DNA of 64,000 nucleotides from an uncultured Clostridium sp. (GCA_902490335.1 CABUDL010000003.1:1-64000), one strand, 5' to 3'; positions 41,943 through 50,955 are shown, counted from the first letter of the stretch. Notes: generated from the sequence alone by a model not told the origin. Numbers and translations are program-made.

Positions 41943-41973
41943 TCAATACCTGCTTCGCTTTTCAAATGAATTG

Positions 41974-42014
41974 AAAGCACCCCCGAGCGATGAAGCTCGG
42001 AGGTGCTTTTCTTT
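41974..42014 (+). terminator. Terminator after aspA
   Basis: Arms AAAGCACC/GGTGCTTT enclosing an inner GAGC/GCTC pair, followed by TTTTCTTTT. Confidence 0.88.
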
Positions 42015-42099
42015 TGCCTTCTTACGGCTTTGCGTTGCATCAACTGCGCAAAACTGTTATACTTAACTCATTGCAAGCCAATCTCAAGGAGGAATCAGG

Positions 42100-43029
42100 A
42101 TGACCTATACACAACTTCTCAATACCGCGCTGGAGCTGCTGGACGAACAGGGACCGCAGCAGGCATTTGACTTCATGCAGCAGCAGTCCCCCAATGTAGA
42201 GTACGCCAACCCGGCGCAGCTGTACAACTTTTCCTACTGTCTGGCTGCCATGTGCGACCGGACCGATGAGGCGATGGGACTGCTCAAGGAGGCGGTCTAC
42301 ACCCACGGCTACTGGTATGATTACACCTATCTGATGGAGGACGAGGACCTGGCACAGCTGCGCAATATGCCGGAATTTGAAACCATCGCCAACCTCTGCC
42401 GCCAGCGTCAGCAGGCTGCACAGCAGGCAGCACAGCCGGTGCTGTGCTGTGAGGAAATCCAGCCAAACAAGCCGGTGGTCCTGGTGCTGCACGGCGACCA
42501 GCAAAACGCTGCCATCACCCTGCCCTACTGGCAGCCGGTCAAGCAGATGGGCTATTCCCTTGCCGCTGCGCAGTCCACCGAATTGCAGGTGTCCGACGGA
42601 TACCTGTGGGACGATGAGGAGCAGGCAGCACAGCAGCTTGCTTCCCACTGGAAGGCTTTACAGAAACAGGGTGTGCAGATGGAAAACAGCATCCTCGGCG
42701 GATTTTCTTCCGGCGGACGCGCTGCTTTGTATGCGGTGCTGTCCGGCGCAGTTGCACCAAAGGGATTGATTCTGGTGGCTCCCTGGCTGCCCGAGCTGGA
42801 GGAGTGGACCGAGGACCTTTCCGCCCTCAAGGCTGCGGGGACCAGCGTCTACATCTGCTGCGGAGATGCCGATGAGGACTGCTTTGAAGGAAGCGAACAG
42901 CTGTTCGAGCTGCTGGACGAAGCGGGCGTCGACGTTGATTTCAAGCTTTGTCCCGACCTTGACCACGACTACCCGGAAAACTTTGACCGTCTGCTGAAAG
43001 AGGCGATCGGCTTTGTTGCAGGAGAATAA
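42100..43029 (+). CDS. Alpha/beta-hydrolase-like protein with helical N-terminal domain
   Basis: 309 aa. The N-terminal 110 residues look like a TPR-type helical module. The C-terminal part has hydrolase signatures: VVLVLHGD, the nucleophile elbow GGFSSGG, LILVAPWL, and the likely acid and base in ICCGDADEDC and DLDHDYPENF. The substrate is unknown. ATG after AAGGAGG. Its stop overlaps the GrpB start by 17 bases, indicating one transcript. Confidence 0.75.
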   Translation: MTYTQLLNTALELLDEQGPQQAFDFMQQQSPNVEYANPAQLYNFSYCLAAMCDRTDEAMGLLKEAVYTHGYWYDYTYLMEDEDLAQLRNMPEFETIANLCRQRQQAAQQAAQPVLCCEEIQPNKPVVLVLHGDQQNAAITLPYWQPVKQMGYSLAAAQSTELQVSDGYLWDDEEQAAQQLASHWKALQKQGVQMENSILGGFSSGGRAALYAVLSGAVAPKGLILVAPWLPELEEWTEDLSALKAAGTSVYICCGDADEDCFEGSEQLFELLDEAGVDVDFKLCPDLDHDYPENFDRLLKEAIGFVAGE

Positions 43030-43564
43030 GGATTCCTTTGCCACCCGCGAGGTGCAAATCTTTCCGTATGACCCACAGTGGAAGGTCGAATTTGAAAAGA
43101 TCAAAGGGATGATTACTCGCTATGCCGGAGAATACTTCTCTGCCATCGAACACGTCGGTTCCACCTCGGTGGAAGGACTGGGTGCAAAACCCATCATCGA
43201 TCTCGATGCTGTGCTCCGCTGTCCAAACGACCTTCCAAAGGTCATCGAAGCGTTGTCCCAACACGGCTATCTCCATCAAGGCGACCTTGGGTTGCCGGGC
43301 AGAGAGGCATTCTTTCGTCCGCGGGACTATAACGATGAGGAAAAGAGCGTCATGCGCTACCACCTCTATGTCTGCCTGCCCGATGCTAAACCCTATCGGG
43401 AGCATCTTGCCTTCCGCGACTACCTGCGCTGCCACCCGACCGCACGGGAGGAATATCAGCAGCTGAAGGAGCGGCTGGCGCAACAGTACCGCTTTGATGT
43501 GGACGCCTACTGCGAGCATAAAACCGAATTTGTCCGGTCGATTCTCCGTCGATGCGGATATTAA
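43013..43564 (+). CDS. GrpB family protein (UPF0157)
   Basis: 183 aa single-domain GrpB protein: QIFPYDPQWKVEFEKIKG, EHVGSTSVEGLGAKPIIDLD (nucleotidyltransferase-fold core), YHLYVCLP and HLAFRDYLRCHP. It is a paralogue of the first domain of the fusion at 17.2-18.1 kb. The TTG start overlapping the hydrolase gene has AGAGG nine bases upstream. The molecular function of the family is unproven. Confidence 0.88.
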   Translation: MLQENKDSFATREVQIFPYDPQWKVEFEKIKGMITRYAGEYFSAIEHVGSTSVEGLGAKPIIDLDAVLRCPNDLPKVIEALSQHGYLHQGDLGLPGREAFFRPRDYNDEEKSVMRYHLYVCLPDAKPYREHLAFRDYLRCHPTAREEYQQLKERLAQQYRFDVDAYCEHKTEFVRSILRRCGY

Positions 43565-43596
43565 AAAAAAGAGAAGCCCTCGGGCTTCTCTTTTTT
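43565..43596. terminator. Bidirectional terminator between GrpB and phosphatase genes
   Basis: Stem GAGAAGCC/GGCTTCTC flanked by A and T runs, between convergent genes. Confidence 0.9.
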
Positions 43597-43597
43597 G

Positions 43598-44305
43598 TTA
43601 TACATAAAACTCCTGCATATCCTCCAGACGGATACAGGCAAGCTGACGATTGGGATAATCATATCCGCAGCAGCAGTCGATGTCGATATACTGCGGATGA
43701 TGAAAGATGGTAATCTTCTCCCCGCGCATACACATTTGCTGCACATAGGCGCGCTCCTCCTCGACGGTGCGGATGTATGCCTGCGTATCGGTATGGACAA
43801 AACAGGAAACCGGTGTGTGCCCGATAATAATCTGGCAATCGGGCATCGGCGGGATAGGGTCCTTATAGGGACGATTCCACACCTCGTCGTACACCGCGTC
43901 TGCCGGCAGTCCGTGGACCAGATAGAATTTTCGCTCTCCGACAGTCAGCTCAAAATGGGTCGGCAAGCTGCGCAAAAACTCCAGCACCTGCTCCTGTTCC
44001 GGCTGGGTCAGACGGGAAAAACCTTCCAGTGTAGGTGCGTTTCTTTTGCGGTTCCAGTGCTGGATGTCCTTTTCCGTTGCATCCGGCGCAAAATATCGCA
44101 GGCACATAAATTCATGGTTGCCCAGCAACATCTTCATGTTGGGTGTGTGCATGATTTCCTGCAAGATTTCGACCCCATGCGGTCCCCGGTCGACCACGTC
44201 CCCCAGGATATACAGAGTATCCTGCGCGGAGAAGTGGATTTTTTCCAGCATCGCCTTCCATCGGTCGTCCTCTCCGTGGACATCCGAAACAACATAGTGT
44301 GACAT
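43598..44305 (-). CDS. Metallophosphoesterase, PrpE/ApaH-like
   Basis: 235 aa Ser/Thr-phosphatase-type fold: VVSDVHGEDDRW, YILGDVVDRGPHG, LLGNHEFM, VHGLPAD and IIGHTPV. Relatives are protein phosphatases and diadenosine-tetraphosphate hydrolases; the choice cannot be made by eye. It is the last gene of the rlmD-coaBC operon, 46 bases after coaBC. Confidence 0.88.
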   Translation of the reverse strand: MSHYVVSDVHGEDDRWKAMLEKIHFSAQDTLYILGDVVDRGPHGVEILQEIMHTPNMKMLLGNHEFMCLRYFAPDATEKDIQHWNRKRNAPTLEGFSRLTQPEQEQVLEFLRSLPTHFELTVGERKFYLVHGLPADAVYDEVWNRPYKDPIPPMPDCQIIIGHTPVSCFVHTDTQAYIRTVEEERAYVQQMCMRGEKITIFHHPQYIDIDCCCGYDYPNRQLACIRLEDMQEFYV

Positions 44306-44351
44306 CGCTCTTCGTTTCCTTCTTTCGGTAAAATCAAGCGGCAGGCAGAAA

Positions 44352-45542
44352 TTACAGCCGCGCCAGAATCTCGTCGATGATCTGTCCTGCTGTTTCTTCC
44401 TTGCTCATCAGCGGCAGCTCTTTGACGCTGTCGCCGGTGATGATGGTGACGATGTTGGTATCTCCGGCAAAGCCTGCGCCCTGCTCTTTGAGATTGTTTG
44501 CAACAATCATGTCCGCGTTTTTCTTAGCCAGCTTTGCCCGGGAGTTTTCCAGAAGATTTTCTGTTTCCATTGAGAAGCCGCAGAGGAACTGTCCGTCCGG
44601 CTTGTGCTCGCCCAGATATTTTAGGATGTCCTGGGTGCGCTCCAGCTCCAGACTCAGCTCGCCGTCGCTCTTTTTGAGCTTCTGGTCGGCGACCGCCTTG
44701 GGACGGTAGTCGGCAACCGCAGCCGCTTTGATGATAATATCCATCTGCGGTGCGCGGCTGGTGACCTCCTCAAACATCTGCTGGGCGGTCTGTATCTCGA
44801 CTGCCTGAACAAACGGCCAGGGCTTCAGCGCCGTTTTTCCGGTGACCAGGGTGACCTGTGCGCCGCGCAGCGAACATTCCTTTGCCAGTGCGTAACCCAT
44901 CTTGCCGCTGGAATGGTTGGTCATATAGCGGACCGGGTCGAGCGGCTCGCAGGTCGGACCCGCTGTAATCAGCACCTTTTTGCCTGCCATCGTCTTGGGA
45001 CGAAGGATGTGCTGGAGAATATGGGCAACCAGCAGCTGTTCGTCCGGCAGCTTGCCTGCGCCCACATCCTTGCAGGCGAGCATCCCGACCGCCGGCTGGA
45101 TGATCTCAAAGCCGTAGCGCTGCAAGGTGGCAAGGTTGTCCTGGGTGATGGGATTGTTGAGCATATTGGTGTTCATTGCCGGTGCCACCAGTTTCGGACA
45201 GTGGCAGGCAAGCACGGTGGTCGAGAGCATATCGTCCGCCAGACCGTGCGCCATCTTTGCAATGATGTTGGCGGTGGCAGGCGCTACCAGCACAAGGTCC
45301 GCCCGCTTTGCCAGTGCCACGTGCTCGACGCTGTACTGAAAGTTGCGGTCGAAGGTATCGACCATGCAGCGGGTGTTGCACAGCGTTTCAAAGGTGAGCG
45401 GGGTGATGAACTGGGTGGCGTTTTGGGTCATAATGACCTGCACGTCACAGTGCATCTTTGCCAGACTGCTGGCGACATTTGCCATTTTATAAGCAGCGAT
45501 AGAACCGGTGATTCCCAGTACCACTGTTTTTCCCTTTAACAT
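44352..45542 (-). CDS. coaBC: Bifunctional phosphopantothenoylcysteine decarboxylase / phosphopantothenate-cysteine ligase
   Basis: 396 aa flavoprotein for two middle steps of CoA synthesis. CoaC domain: VVLGITGSIAAYK, SVEHVALAKRADLVLVAPATANIIAKMAHGLADDML and the PAMNTNM loop with its conserved residues. CoaB domain: LITAGPTCEPLDPVRYMTNHSSGKMGYALA, AAAVADYRP and KLKK. ATG after GAAGGAG, with an earlier in-frame start ruled out. It complements coaX in the other operon. 60 bases after rlmD. Confidence 0.96.
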   Translation of the reverse strand: MLKGKTVVLGITGSIAAYKMANVASSLAKMHCDVQVIMTQNATQFITPLTFETLCNTRCMVDTFDRNFQYSVEHVALAKRADLVLVAPATANIIAKMAHGLADDMLSTTVLACHCPKLVAPAMNTNMLNNPITQDNLATLQRYGFEIIQPAVGMLACKDVGAGKLPDEQLLVAHILQHILRPKTMAGKKVLITAGPTCEPLDPVRYMTNHSSGKMGYALAKECSLRGAQVTLVTGKTALKPWPFVQAVEIQTAQQMFEEVTSRAPQMDIIIKAAAVADYRPKAVADQKLKKSDGELSLELERTQDILKYLGEHKPDGQFLCGFSMETENLLENSRAKLAKKNADMIVANNLKEQGAGFAGDTNIVTIITGDSVKELPLMSKEETAGQIIDEILARL

Positions 45543-45602
45543 AACAAAGACTCCTTCTAAAATGAAGGTGCGAAGAGGGTATGACCTTCCCCGCACACAG
45601 AC

Positions 45603-46958
45603 TTATTCCTCACGCAGCAGCAGCGCGGCACATTCTACATGGGTGGTCCTCGGGAAGAGGTCCACAGGAGCCGCTGTTTTTAAGCGGTAGCCCAGCTGCG
45701 CCAGCTGTTTGCAGTCCCTTGCCAGCGTTGCGCTGTTGCAGGAGATGTAGACCAGCTTTTGCGGGGACATCTTTGCGATTGCTTCCAGCACCTGCGGGTC
45801 GCATCCCTTTCTGGGCGGGTCCACCACCACGACATCGGGACGCAGTCCCTCCTGTGCCAGCTGAACAGCCGCCTGTTTTGCGTCTGCACACAAAAAGCGT
45901 GCGTTTTCGATTCCGCAGCGTTTGGCATTTGCCTTTGCGTTTTCCACCGCATCGGGCACAATCTCCACTCCGACCAGCTGCCCGACCCGATGTGCCATCG
46001 TCAGTCCGATGGTCCCAGCGCCGCAGTACAGGTCGACCAGCAGCTCTCCGCCCTGAAAATCTGCCAGCTGTGCTGCCAGCAGGTACAGCTGTTCGGCGGC
46101 TGCCCGATTGACCTGATAAAAGCTCAGCGGCGAAAGCTCAAACCGAACGCCGCACAGGCTGTCCTCGATGGTGTCGCTTCCCCAAAGGGTACGGCATCTC
46201 TTTCCCAAAATGACGTTGCTCTGCTCCCGATTGATGTTGAGCACCACCGAGCAGACCTTGTCGCACACCTGCCGCAGTCCCTCGATGTACCGGTCAGCGC
46301 AGGGCAGTTCCTCTCCGTTGACCACCAGGCAGACCATCAGCTGGTCGGTGGTTTCTCCATAGCGCAGATAGAGGTGGCGCACCAGACCCTTCCCGCTCTC
46401 TTCGTCATAGACAGAGATCTTGTTTTCCTGCAAAAACCGTGTGGTATATTCCACCACCTGCTCAAAAAATTCCGGCTGTAAATCACAGCAGGCACAGTCG
46501 ATCACCCGATGGCTGCGCTTGGCAAAAAAGCCGGCTGTCACCTTTCCATCCTGCATCCGAATCGGGTACTGTGCCTTGTTGCGGTAGCCCTGTGGTTTGG
46601 GCGAAGGGGTAATCGGCAGCATCTGCGGCTCCAGTCCGCCCAGCCTGCGCAGATTGTCCTCCACAAACTGTGCTTTATGTACAAGCTCTTCCCGGTAACT
46701 GATGTGCCGAAAAGAGCATCCTCCGCAGCGGCGGTAGACCGGGCAGCTGTCCTGCACCCGTCCTTCTCCCGGCTCCAAAACGCGGTCGATAATCCCAAAG
46801 CTGTAATTTTTCAGCACCTTGACGACCCGCACGAGCAGCTTGTCTCCTACCGCGCTGTATGGAACAAAAATCACCATTCCGTCCACCTTGGCAATCCCGT
46901 TCCCGTCCGAGGACATCGCGGTGATTTGCGCCTCTACCAGCTGATTCTTTGTAAGCAT
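45603..46958 (-). CDS. rlmD: 23S rRNA (uracil-C5)-methyltransferase, RlmD family
   Basis: About 451 aa. An N-terminal TRAM domain (VEAQITAMSSDGNGIAKVDGMVIFV) is followed by the Fe-S cluster Cys set (CPVYRRCGGCSFRHI), the SAM fold LLVDLYCGAGTIGLTMA and the catalytic VVDPPRKGCDPQVL with SCNSATLARD. The member may be RlmD- or RlmCD-type; the target U cannot be decided. ATG chosen after GGGAG; another ATG ten codons upstream lacks a good site. First gene of the operon. Confidence 0.93.
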   Translation of the reverse strand: MLTKNQLVEAQITAMSSDGNGIAKVDGMVIFVPYSAVGDKLLVRVVKVLKNYSFGIIDRVLEPGEGRVQDSCPVYRRCGGCSFRHISYREELVHKAQFVEDNLRRLGGLEPQMLPITPSPKPQGYRNKAQYPIRMQDGKVTAGFFAKRSHRVIDCACCDLQPEFFEQVVEYTTRFLQENKISVYDEESGKGLVRHLYLRYGETTDQLMVCLVVNGEELPCADRYIEGLRQVCDKVCSVVLNINREQSNVILGKRCRTLWGSDTIEDSLCGVRFELSPLSFYQVNRAAAEQLYLLAAQLADFQGGELLVDLYCGAGTIGLTMAHRVGQLVGVEIVPDAVENAKANAKRCGIENARFLCADAKQAAVQLAQEGLRPDVVVVDPPRKGCDPQVLEAIAKMSPQKLVYISCNSATLARDCKQLAQLGYRLKTAAPVDLFPRTTHVECAALLLREE

Positions 46959-47006
46959 CTGTTTTCTCCCATCTGTCTGACTCGACATTTTTCAATCCAT
47001 GCTCTC

Positions 47007-47035
47007 ATTATAGCAGAAAGCCCCTCGCCCTTCAA
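47007..47035 (-). promoter_or_regulatory. Sigma-A promoter of the rlmD operon
   Basis: Minus-strand TTGAAG-N17-TATAAT, about 48 bases before the start. Confidence 0.7.
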
Positions 47036-47047
47036 CACAAACGACCC

Positions 47048-47076
47048 TTTCCCCTGCGGCTGTTTTCTGGTATACT
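47048..47076 (+). promoter_or_regulatory. Possible promoter of the radical SAM gene
   Basis: TTTCCC-N17-TATACT; good -10, weak -35, 29 bases upstream of the ATG. Confidence 0.4.
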
Positions 47077-47104
47077 GTAAGAAAATCCCACAAGGAGGCG
47101 CACC

Positions 47105-47995
47105 ATGCCAAAATCAAAAAAGCCGTTTAAAAAAGCTTACCTGGAAATCACCAGCCAGTGCAATCTGGATTGCAGCTTCTGCCCCAAAACCAGCCGCCCG
47201 CCGCAGTTCATCACCGTCGAACAGTTCGACTATCTGCTCGGGCAGGTGCAGCCTCTGACCGACTTTGTCTATCTGCACCTGATGGGGGAGCCTTTGCTGC
47301 ACCCGCAGCTGGACCGTTTGCTGGAGCTGTGCGCCCAACGAGGGCTGAAGGTGTCGCTGACCACCAACGGCACCCTGCTGCACCGCTGGCAGCAACCGCT
47401 GTTGCAAAGCCCTGCCCTGTATCGGGTCAGCATCTCTCTGCACAGCTTTGAAGCTAACCGGACCGGTCAGTCGCTGGAGGAATACCTGAGCAAAACGCTG
47501 GAATTCTGCCGTGCAGCCAGTGACCTGGACCGAACCTACTGTGTGCTGCGTCTGTGGAACAAGGACAGCGCTGTGCTCAAGGCAGAAAACCAGCGCAATG
47601 TGGACATCTTTGAACAGGTGCGCCGCTTTTTCTGCTTGCAGGAGGACCCACAAAAGCTGCTGGAAAACAAGGCAAGCATCCAGCTGTGCCGGCGGGTCTA
47701 TCTTGAGATGGCAGAAAAATTTGCATGGCCGGACATCGAGCGCACCGACCCGACCGACTCGGTGTTCTGCTATGGACTGCGCGACCAGTTCGGCGTGCTG
47801 GTCGACGGCACCGTCGTCCCCTGCTGTCTGGACAGCGACGGGAACATCCCGCTGGGAAACGTCTACCAGCAGCCGCTTGCAGACATTTTGACCTCCCCGC
47901 GCGCACAGGCGCTCCACGACGGATTCTCCTGCCGCCGTCCCACCGAGGAGCTTTGCCGCCGGTGCGGCTATGCCCAGCGTTATTCCATCCGCTAG
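47105..47995 (+). CDS. Radical SAM protein with SPASM-like C-terminus
   Basis: 296 aa. The radical SAM motif CxxxCxxC is at C19, C23, C26 (TSQCNLDCSFC). The C-terminal Cys set (FCYG near 220, VVPCCLDSDGNIPLGNVYQ, FSCRRPTEELCRRCGY) resembles a SPASM auxiliary-cluster domain, used by peptide- and enzyme-modifying members. No precursor peptide or partner gene is adjacent. ATG after AAGGAGG. It converges with the next gene, the stop codons sharing CTAG. Confidence 0.88.
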   Translation: MPKSKKPFKKAYLEITSQCNLDCSFCPKTSRPPQFITVEQFDYLLGQVQPLTDFVYLHLMGEPLLHPQLDRLLELCAQRGLKVSLTTNGTLLHRWQQPLLQSPALYRVSISLHSFEANRTGQSLEEYLSKTLEFCRAASDLDRTYCVLRLWNKDSAVLKAENQRNVDIFEQVRRFFCLQEDPQKLLENKASIQLCRRVYLEMAEKFAWPDIERTDPTDSVFCYGLRDQFGVLVDGTVVPCCLDSDGNIPLGNVYQQPLADILTSPRAQALHDGFSCRRPTEELCRRCGYAQRYSIR

Positions 47996-48423
47996 TGCTC
48001 CGTTTTGGGAAGTTTCATCCGCTTTTGCAAACCTTGCATCATTGCCAAAGACAAGCCGCTGACCGGAACGCTCAGCAAAAACCACAGTGCGCTGAAGCCG
48101 ATGCAGACCTGTCCCATCAGATTGAGCGGCTGTGTGCCATAATCCCACACTTCCCAGCCCAGATGCAGGTTGACCAGACATCCGGTTGCAAACTCCAACG
48201 CGGTAATCAGCAGGGTGTTAGTCACACAGCAAAACCACAGCGGCAGCCTGCCACAGCACCACACTGCCACCCGACCGACCAGAAGATAGCACACCCCACC
48301 CAACACAAACATACTCCAGTGGGTAAATCCGCGCCACAGCAGCTCCAGCAGGGCATATCCTGTCCCACCAAACAAAAACAGAATCAGGCAACAAGCCATT
48401 TTTCTCACAGCACTCCACCCCAT
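47992..48423 (-). CDS. PF06541-type putative ABC transporter permease (CmpB-like)
   Basis: 143 aa with four hydrophobic segments. YALLELLWRGFTHWSMFVLGGVCYLLVG and ITALEFATGCLVNLHLGWEVWDYGTQPLNLMGQVC match the conserved blocks of a clostridial membrane family labelled putative ABC permease; transport has not been shown for the family to my knowledge. The start is uncertain between several close candidates. It ends inside the stop of the convergent radical SAM gene. Confidence 0.8.
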   Translation of the reverse strand: MGWSAVRKMACCLILFLFGGTGYALLELLWRGFTHWSMFVLGGVCYLLVGRVAVWCCGRLPLWFCCVTNTLLITALEFATGCLVNLHLGWEVWDYGTQPLNLMGQVCIGFSALWFLLSVPVSGLSLAMMQGLQKRMKLPKTEH

Positions 48424-48443
48424 CTTTTTCTTTTAGTATCGCA

Positions 48444-48490
48444 AAAAGAGCAGGAAATTATCCGTTGTCCGATAATTTCCTGCTCTTTTG
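48444..48490 (-). terminator. Terminator-like hairpin between ECF and PF06541 genes
   Basis: A perfect 19-base stem AAAGAGCAGGAAATTATC/GATAATTTCCTGCTCTTT with loop CGTTGTCC, 17 bases before the 3' end of the ECF gene on the upstream side of the next minus-strand gene; it ends transcription from the ECF gene. Confidence 0.85.
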
Positions 48491-48507
48491 TTGATGGGGA
48501 TAAAAAT

Positions 48508-49065
48508 TTATTTTTCCAGATTTGGTTTAAACTGCTGCGGCAGCTTTTTGATGACCAGGAATACCAGCAGGGATGCCAGTGTCTTGTCCATCAGGTTGTT
48601 GATCAGTTTTGGAATAAAGGAAGCTGCAAAGATGCTGCTTCCGCTCTGTTTGAGGAAGAGGAACAGCACATCGCCCACTGTACCGGTCAGACCTCCGTAG
48701 ACAGCGATACCGATTGGAGTACCGATCAGAGGAGCGACCACGCCGCAGACCAGACCACAGATGATGGCAGTTTTGATGTCGTAGTTTTTACGACCTTTCA
48801 CTACAAAGCCGACAATCAGACCGATTGCAATGCTGACCAGCGCAAACGGGATGTCCTTTGGTCCAAGAATCAGGGCGCTGATGATGTTGGTCAGACCGCC
48901 GACCACTGCGCCGTAAAACGGACCGAATACCGCTGCTGTCAAAAAGGTTCCGATAGTGTCCAGATAGAACGGCAGCTTCATGCTGGCTCCAACAAATCCC
49001 AGTACCATATTCAGCGCAATGCAGATACCGCAGAATGCCAAAGTCGATGTTTTTTTGTTCTGCAA
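48508..49065 (-). CDS. ECF transporter S component, substrate unknown
   Basis: About 185 aa with five or six helices. GICIALNMVLGFVGASMKLPFYLDTIGTFLTAAVFGPFYGAVVGGLTNIISALI fits S components of the CD3073-like group, whose substrate is not known. Start taken at a TTG after AAAGG at nine bases; a GTG three codons upstream overlaps the site. A short hairpin lies just before the ribosome site. It is monocistronic, and the shared EcfA/T genes are elsewhere. Confidence 0.82.
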   Translation of the reverse strand: MQNKKTSTLAFCGICIALNMVLGFVGASMKLPFYLDTIGTFLTAAVFGPFYGAVVGGLTNIISALILGPKDIPFALVSIAIGLIVGFVVKGRKNYDIKTAIICGLVCGVVAPLIGTPIGIAVYGGLTGTVGDVLFLFLKQSGSSIFAASFIPKLINNLMDKTLASLLVFLVIKKLPQQFKPNLEK

Positions 49066-49088
49066 AATAAACACACCTTTCTTTTTTT

Positions 49089-49108
49089 GTCGGATTTGTT
49101 CATCCGAC
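49089..49108 (-). promoter_or_regulatory. Leader hairpin upstream of the ECF gene ribosome site
   Basis: GTCGGAT-loop-ATCCGAC, a 7-base perfect stem with a 6-base loop, followed by A-rich spacer and AAAGGTG on the minus strand. It lies about 24 bases before the start and near the predicted 5' end, consistent with an mRNA-stabilising hairpin. Confidence 0.5.
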
Positions 49109-49118
49109 TTCCTTTATC

Positions 49119-49148
49119 AGTATAATCCATATTTCTCGGTTCGTCTAA
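49119..49148 (-). promoter_or_regulatory. Promoter of the ECF S component gene
   Basis: Minus-strand TTAGAC-N18-TATACT. Confidence 0.5.
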
Positions 49149-49207
49149 TTGATAATCTGTATCAGGTTGTTACTTTGCTATCAATCTTATCTATATCGAC
49201 TTTGTCT

Positions 49208-49254
49208 AAAAAAGCTCCTCCACAGCAAAGATGCCGTCGGAGGAGCTTTTTTTA
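49208..49254 (-). terminator. Terminator after the second binding lipoprotein
   Basis: Arms AAAAAGCTCCTCC/GGAGGAGCTTTTT with a 17-base loop, 20 bases past the stop. Confidence 0.88.
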
Positions 49255-49272
49255 TTTGTTAAAATCAGATGC

Positions 49273-50955
49273 TTATTTTTCAGCAGGAGCTGCGCTGCCA
49301 AACCACAAGGTTCCGTCTGCGCTGACATTCCAGCCGGATACCTTGGCGGTATCGGTGGTGATGGTGACCATCTGACGGTACAGCGGCATAACATAGGCAT
49401 CGGAAAGCAGCAGTTTTTCTGCATCGGTCAGAGCCGACTGACGCTGTGCCTGCTCACCCTGGATGGCATCGAGCATCATCTGGTCAAATTCCGGGTTGCT
49501 GTAACCACAGCCGGACTGCATATTGGAGGAGAGGTACGGCTGCAAATACAGCTGCTGGTCCTGCACATCTGCATCCCATACGCTGCACAGCAGGTCGCTG
49601 TACTGCAGGCTGTTGCGGCTGAGGGTGAAGGTCTGCGGGTCCTGTGCGGTCAGAGTAACCGAGAAGCCCAGCGATTCCCAGGCAGATTTCACCGTTTCCA
49701 GTGCAGCCTGTGTCTGTTCGTTGTCCAGGTAAACAATCTCGATGGATTTGTCCTCGTCCTTTGCTTCAACCGCTTCAATGGCTTCCTTGGCAGCCTGTGT
49801 ATCCGGCTGTGCCGAAAGGATGTCCCCTGCCTGTGTGCTCAGCGAAAGAGCCGGTTTTGCAACAGCATCTCCGCCTGCTGCCTGTGCAGCTGCGGTGCGG
49901 TCGAGCGCCTGCGAAAGAGCGGCTCTGACCTTTGCATCCTTGAGGTAGCTGTTGCCGGTGTTGGCATTGACCACCAGGCTGACAATGCGGTTGGAATCCA
50001 CCGAGGCAGCCTCGATGGTTTCTGCCAGCTGCGGGACCTCGACGGTGTTGCCCGCTGTATCGGTCTGTGCCTGCGGCTGTTCAACGGTACCTGCGGTCAT
50101 CGAAATATCTCCGAACGCCATGCCGACCGGAGCCATCTGCTCGTCCAGCATCCGTGCTACGATGTAGTCCATTGCAACGGTATCTTTATTCCAGTAACTG
50201 TCGTTTTTCTTGAGAATCAGTTCCTTGCCCTCGGTGTAGCCGGCAAAGACAAACGGACCGTTGGCAACTGCGCGCTGCGGGTCTTTCGACCAGCTGCTGT
50301 CGGTTCCCACCATATCCTCACGCAGCGGCATAAAAGCAGGCAGACAGAGCAGCTCGTTAAAGTAAGCGGTCGGCTGCTTGAGGGTAACCTCCAAGGTGGT
50401 ATCGTCCACCGCTTTGACGCCCAGCTCTTCCACATCAGCAAGACCTGCCGCGATGTCATCGTAGTTTGCCAGCACGCTCATCAGGTAGGCGTTGCTCATC
50501 TGGTTTTCCGGGTTTGCGCAGCGTTTCCATGCAAAAGCAAAGTCGCCTGCGGTGACCGGCTGTCCGTCCGACCATGTTGCTTCTCTCAAGGTATAGGTCA
50601 GGGTAACGGTTCCGTCCTCGTTGACCTTTTCCTCCGGCATCTGCTGCGCCATCGCCGGTGCAGCACCTTCGCCGGTGTTTCTCATCAAGCCCTCGAGGGT
50701 ATTGTTGATGACACTTTTGCTGTCTGCCGAAATGCTGTTGGCAGGGTCAAAGGAAGCAGAGTCCACGCCGATGTTCCACGCCAGCACCTTTCCTTTGCAA
50801 TCCTCGCTGGTCAGTCCGACTCCATTGGTGTTATCAGCCGACTCCTGCTCGGTGGTCTGCTGTTCGGTCTGCTGTTCTTCCTCCGATTTGCCGCATCCTG
50901 CAAGCATCGAAACGCACAGCAGCATCGCGAGAGTTAAAGCTAAAACTTTTTTCAC
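49273..50955 (-). CDS. Peptide/solute-binding lipoprotein (SBP_bac_5), orphan
   Basis: 560 aa. Signal peptide with lipobox LAGC at residues 18-21, then an acidic linker (EEEQQTEQQTTEQES) and a family-5 periplasmic-type binding domain (LTYTLREATWSDGQPVTAGDFAFAWKR). The start is GTG after GGGGGAA. It is monocistronic with its own promoter; no Opp/Dpp permease or ATPase is next to it. It is a distant paralogue of the 29.8-31.3 kb gene. Confidence 0.9.
   Translation of the reverse strand: MKKVLALTLAMLLCVSMLAGCGKSEEEQQTEQQTTEQESADNTNGVGLTSEDCKGKVLAWNIGVDSASFDPANSISADSKSVINNTLEGLMRNTGEGAAPAMAQQMPEEKVNEDGTVTLTYTLREATWSDGQPVTAGDFAFAWKRCANPENQMSNAYLMSVLANYDDIAAGLADVEELGVKAVDDTTLEVTLKQPTAYFNELLCLPAFMPLREDMVGTDSSWSKDPQRAVANGPFVFAGYTEGKELILKKNDSYWNKDTVAMDYIVARMLDEQMAPVGMAFGDISMTAGTVEQPQAQTDTAGNTVEVPQLAETIEAASVDSNRIVSLVVNANTGNSYLKDAKVRAALSQALDRTAAAQAAGGDAVAKPALSLSTQAGDILSAQPDTQAAKEAIEAVEAKDEDKSIEIVYLDNEQTQAALETVKSAWESLGFSVTLTAQDPQTFTLSRNSLQYSDLLCSVWDADVQDQQLYLQPYLSSNMQSGCGYSNPEFDQMMLDAIQGEQAQRQSALTDAEKLLLSDAYVMPLYRQMVTITTDTAKVSGWNVSADGTLWFGSAAPAEK

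Noticed and set aside
49231..50937. 568-codon plus-strand frame antisense to the second binding lipoprotein
   Set aside because: Antisense artefact of a GC-rich codon pattern; the minus-strand lipoprotein is complete.
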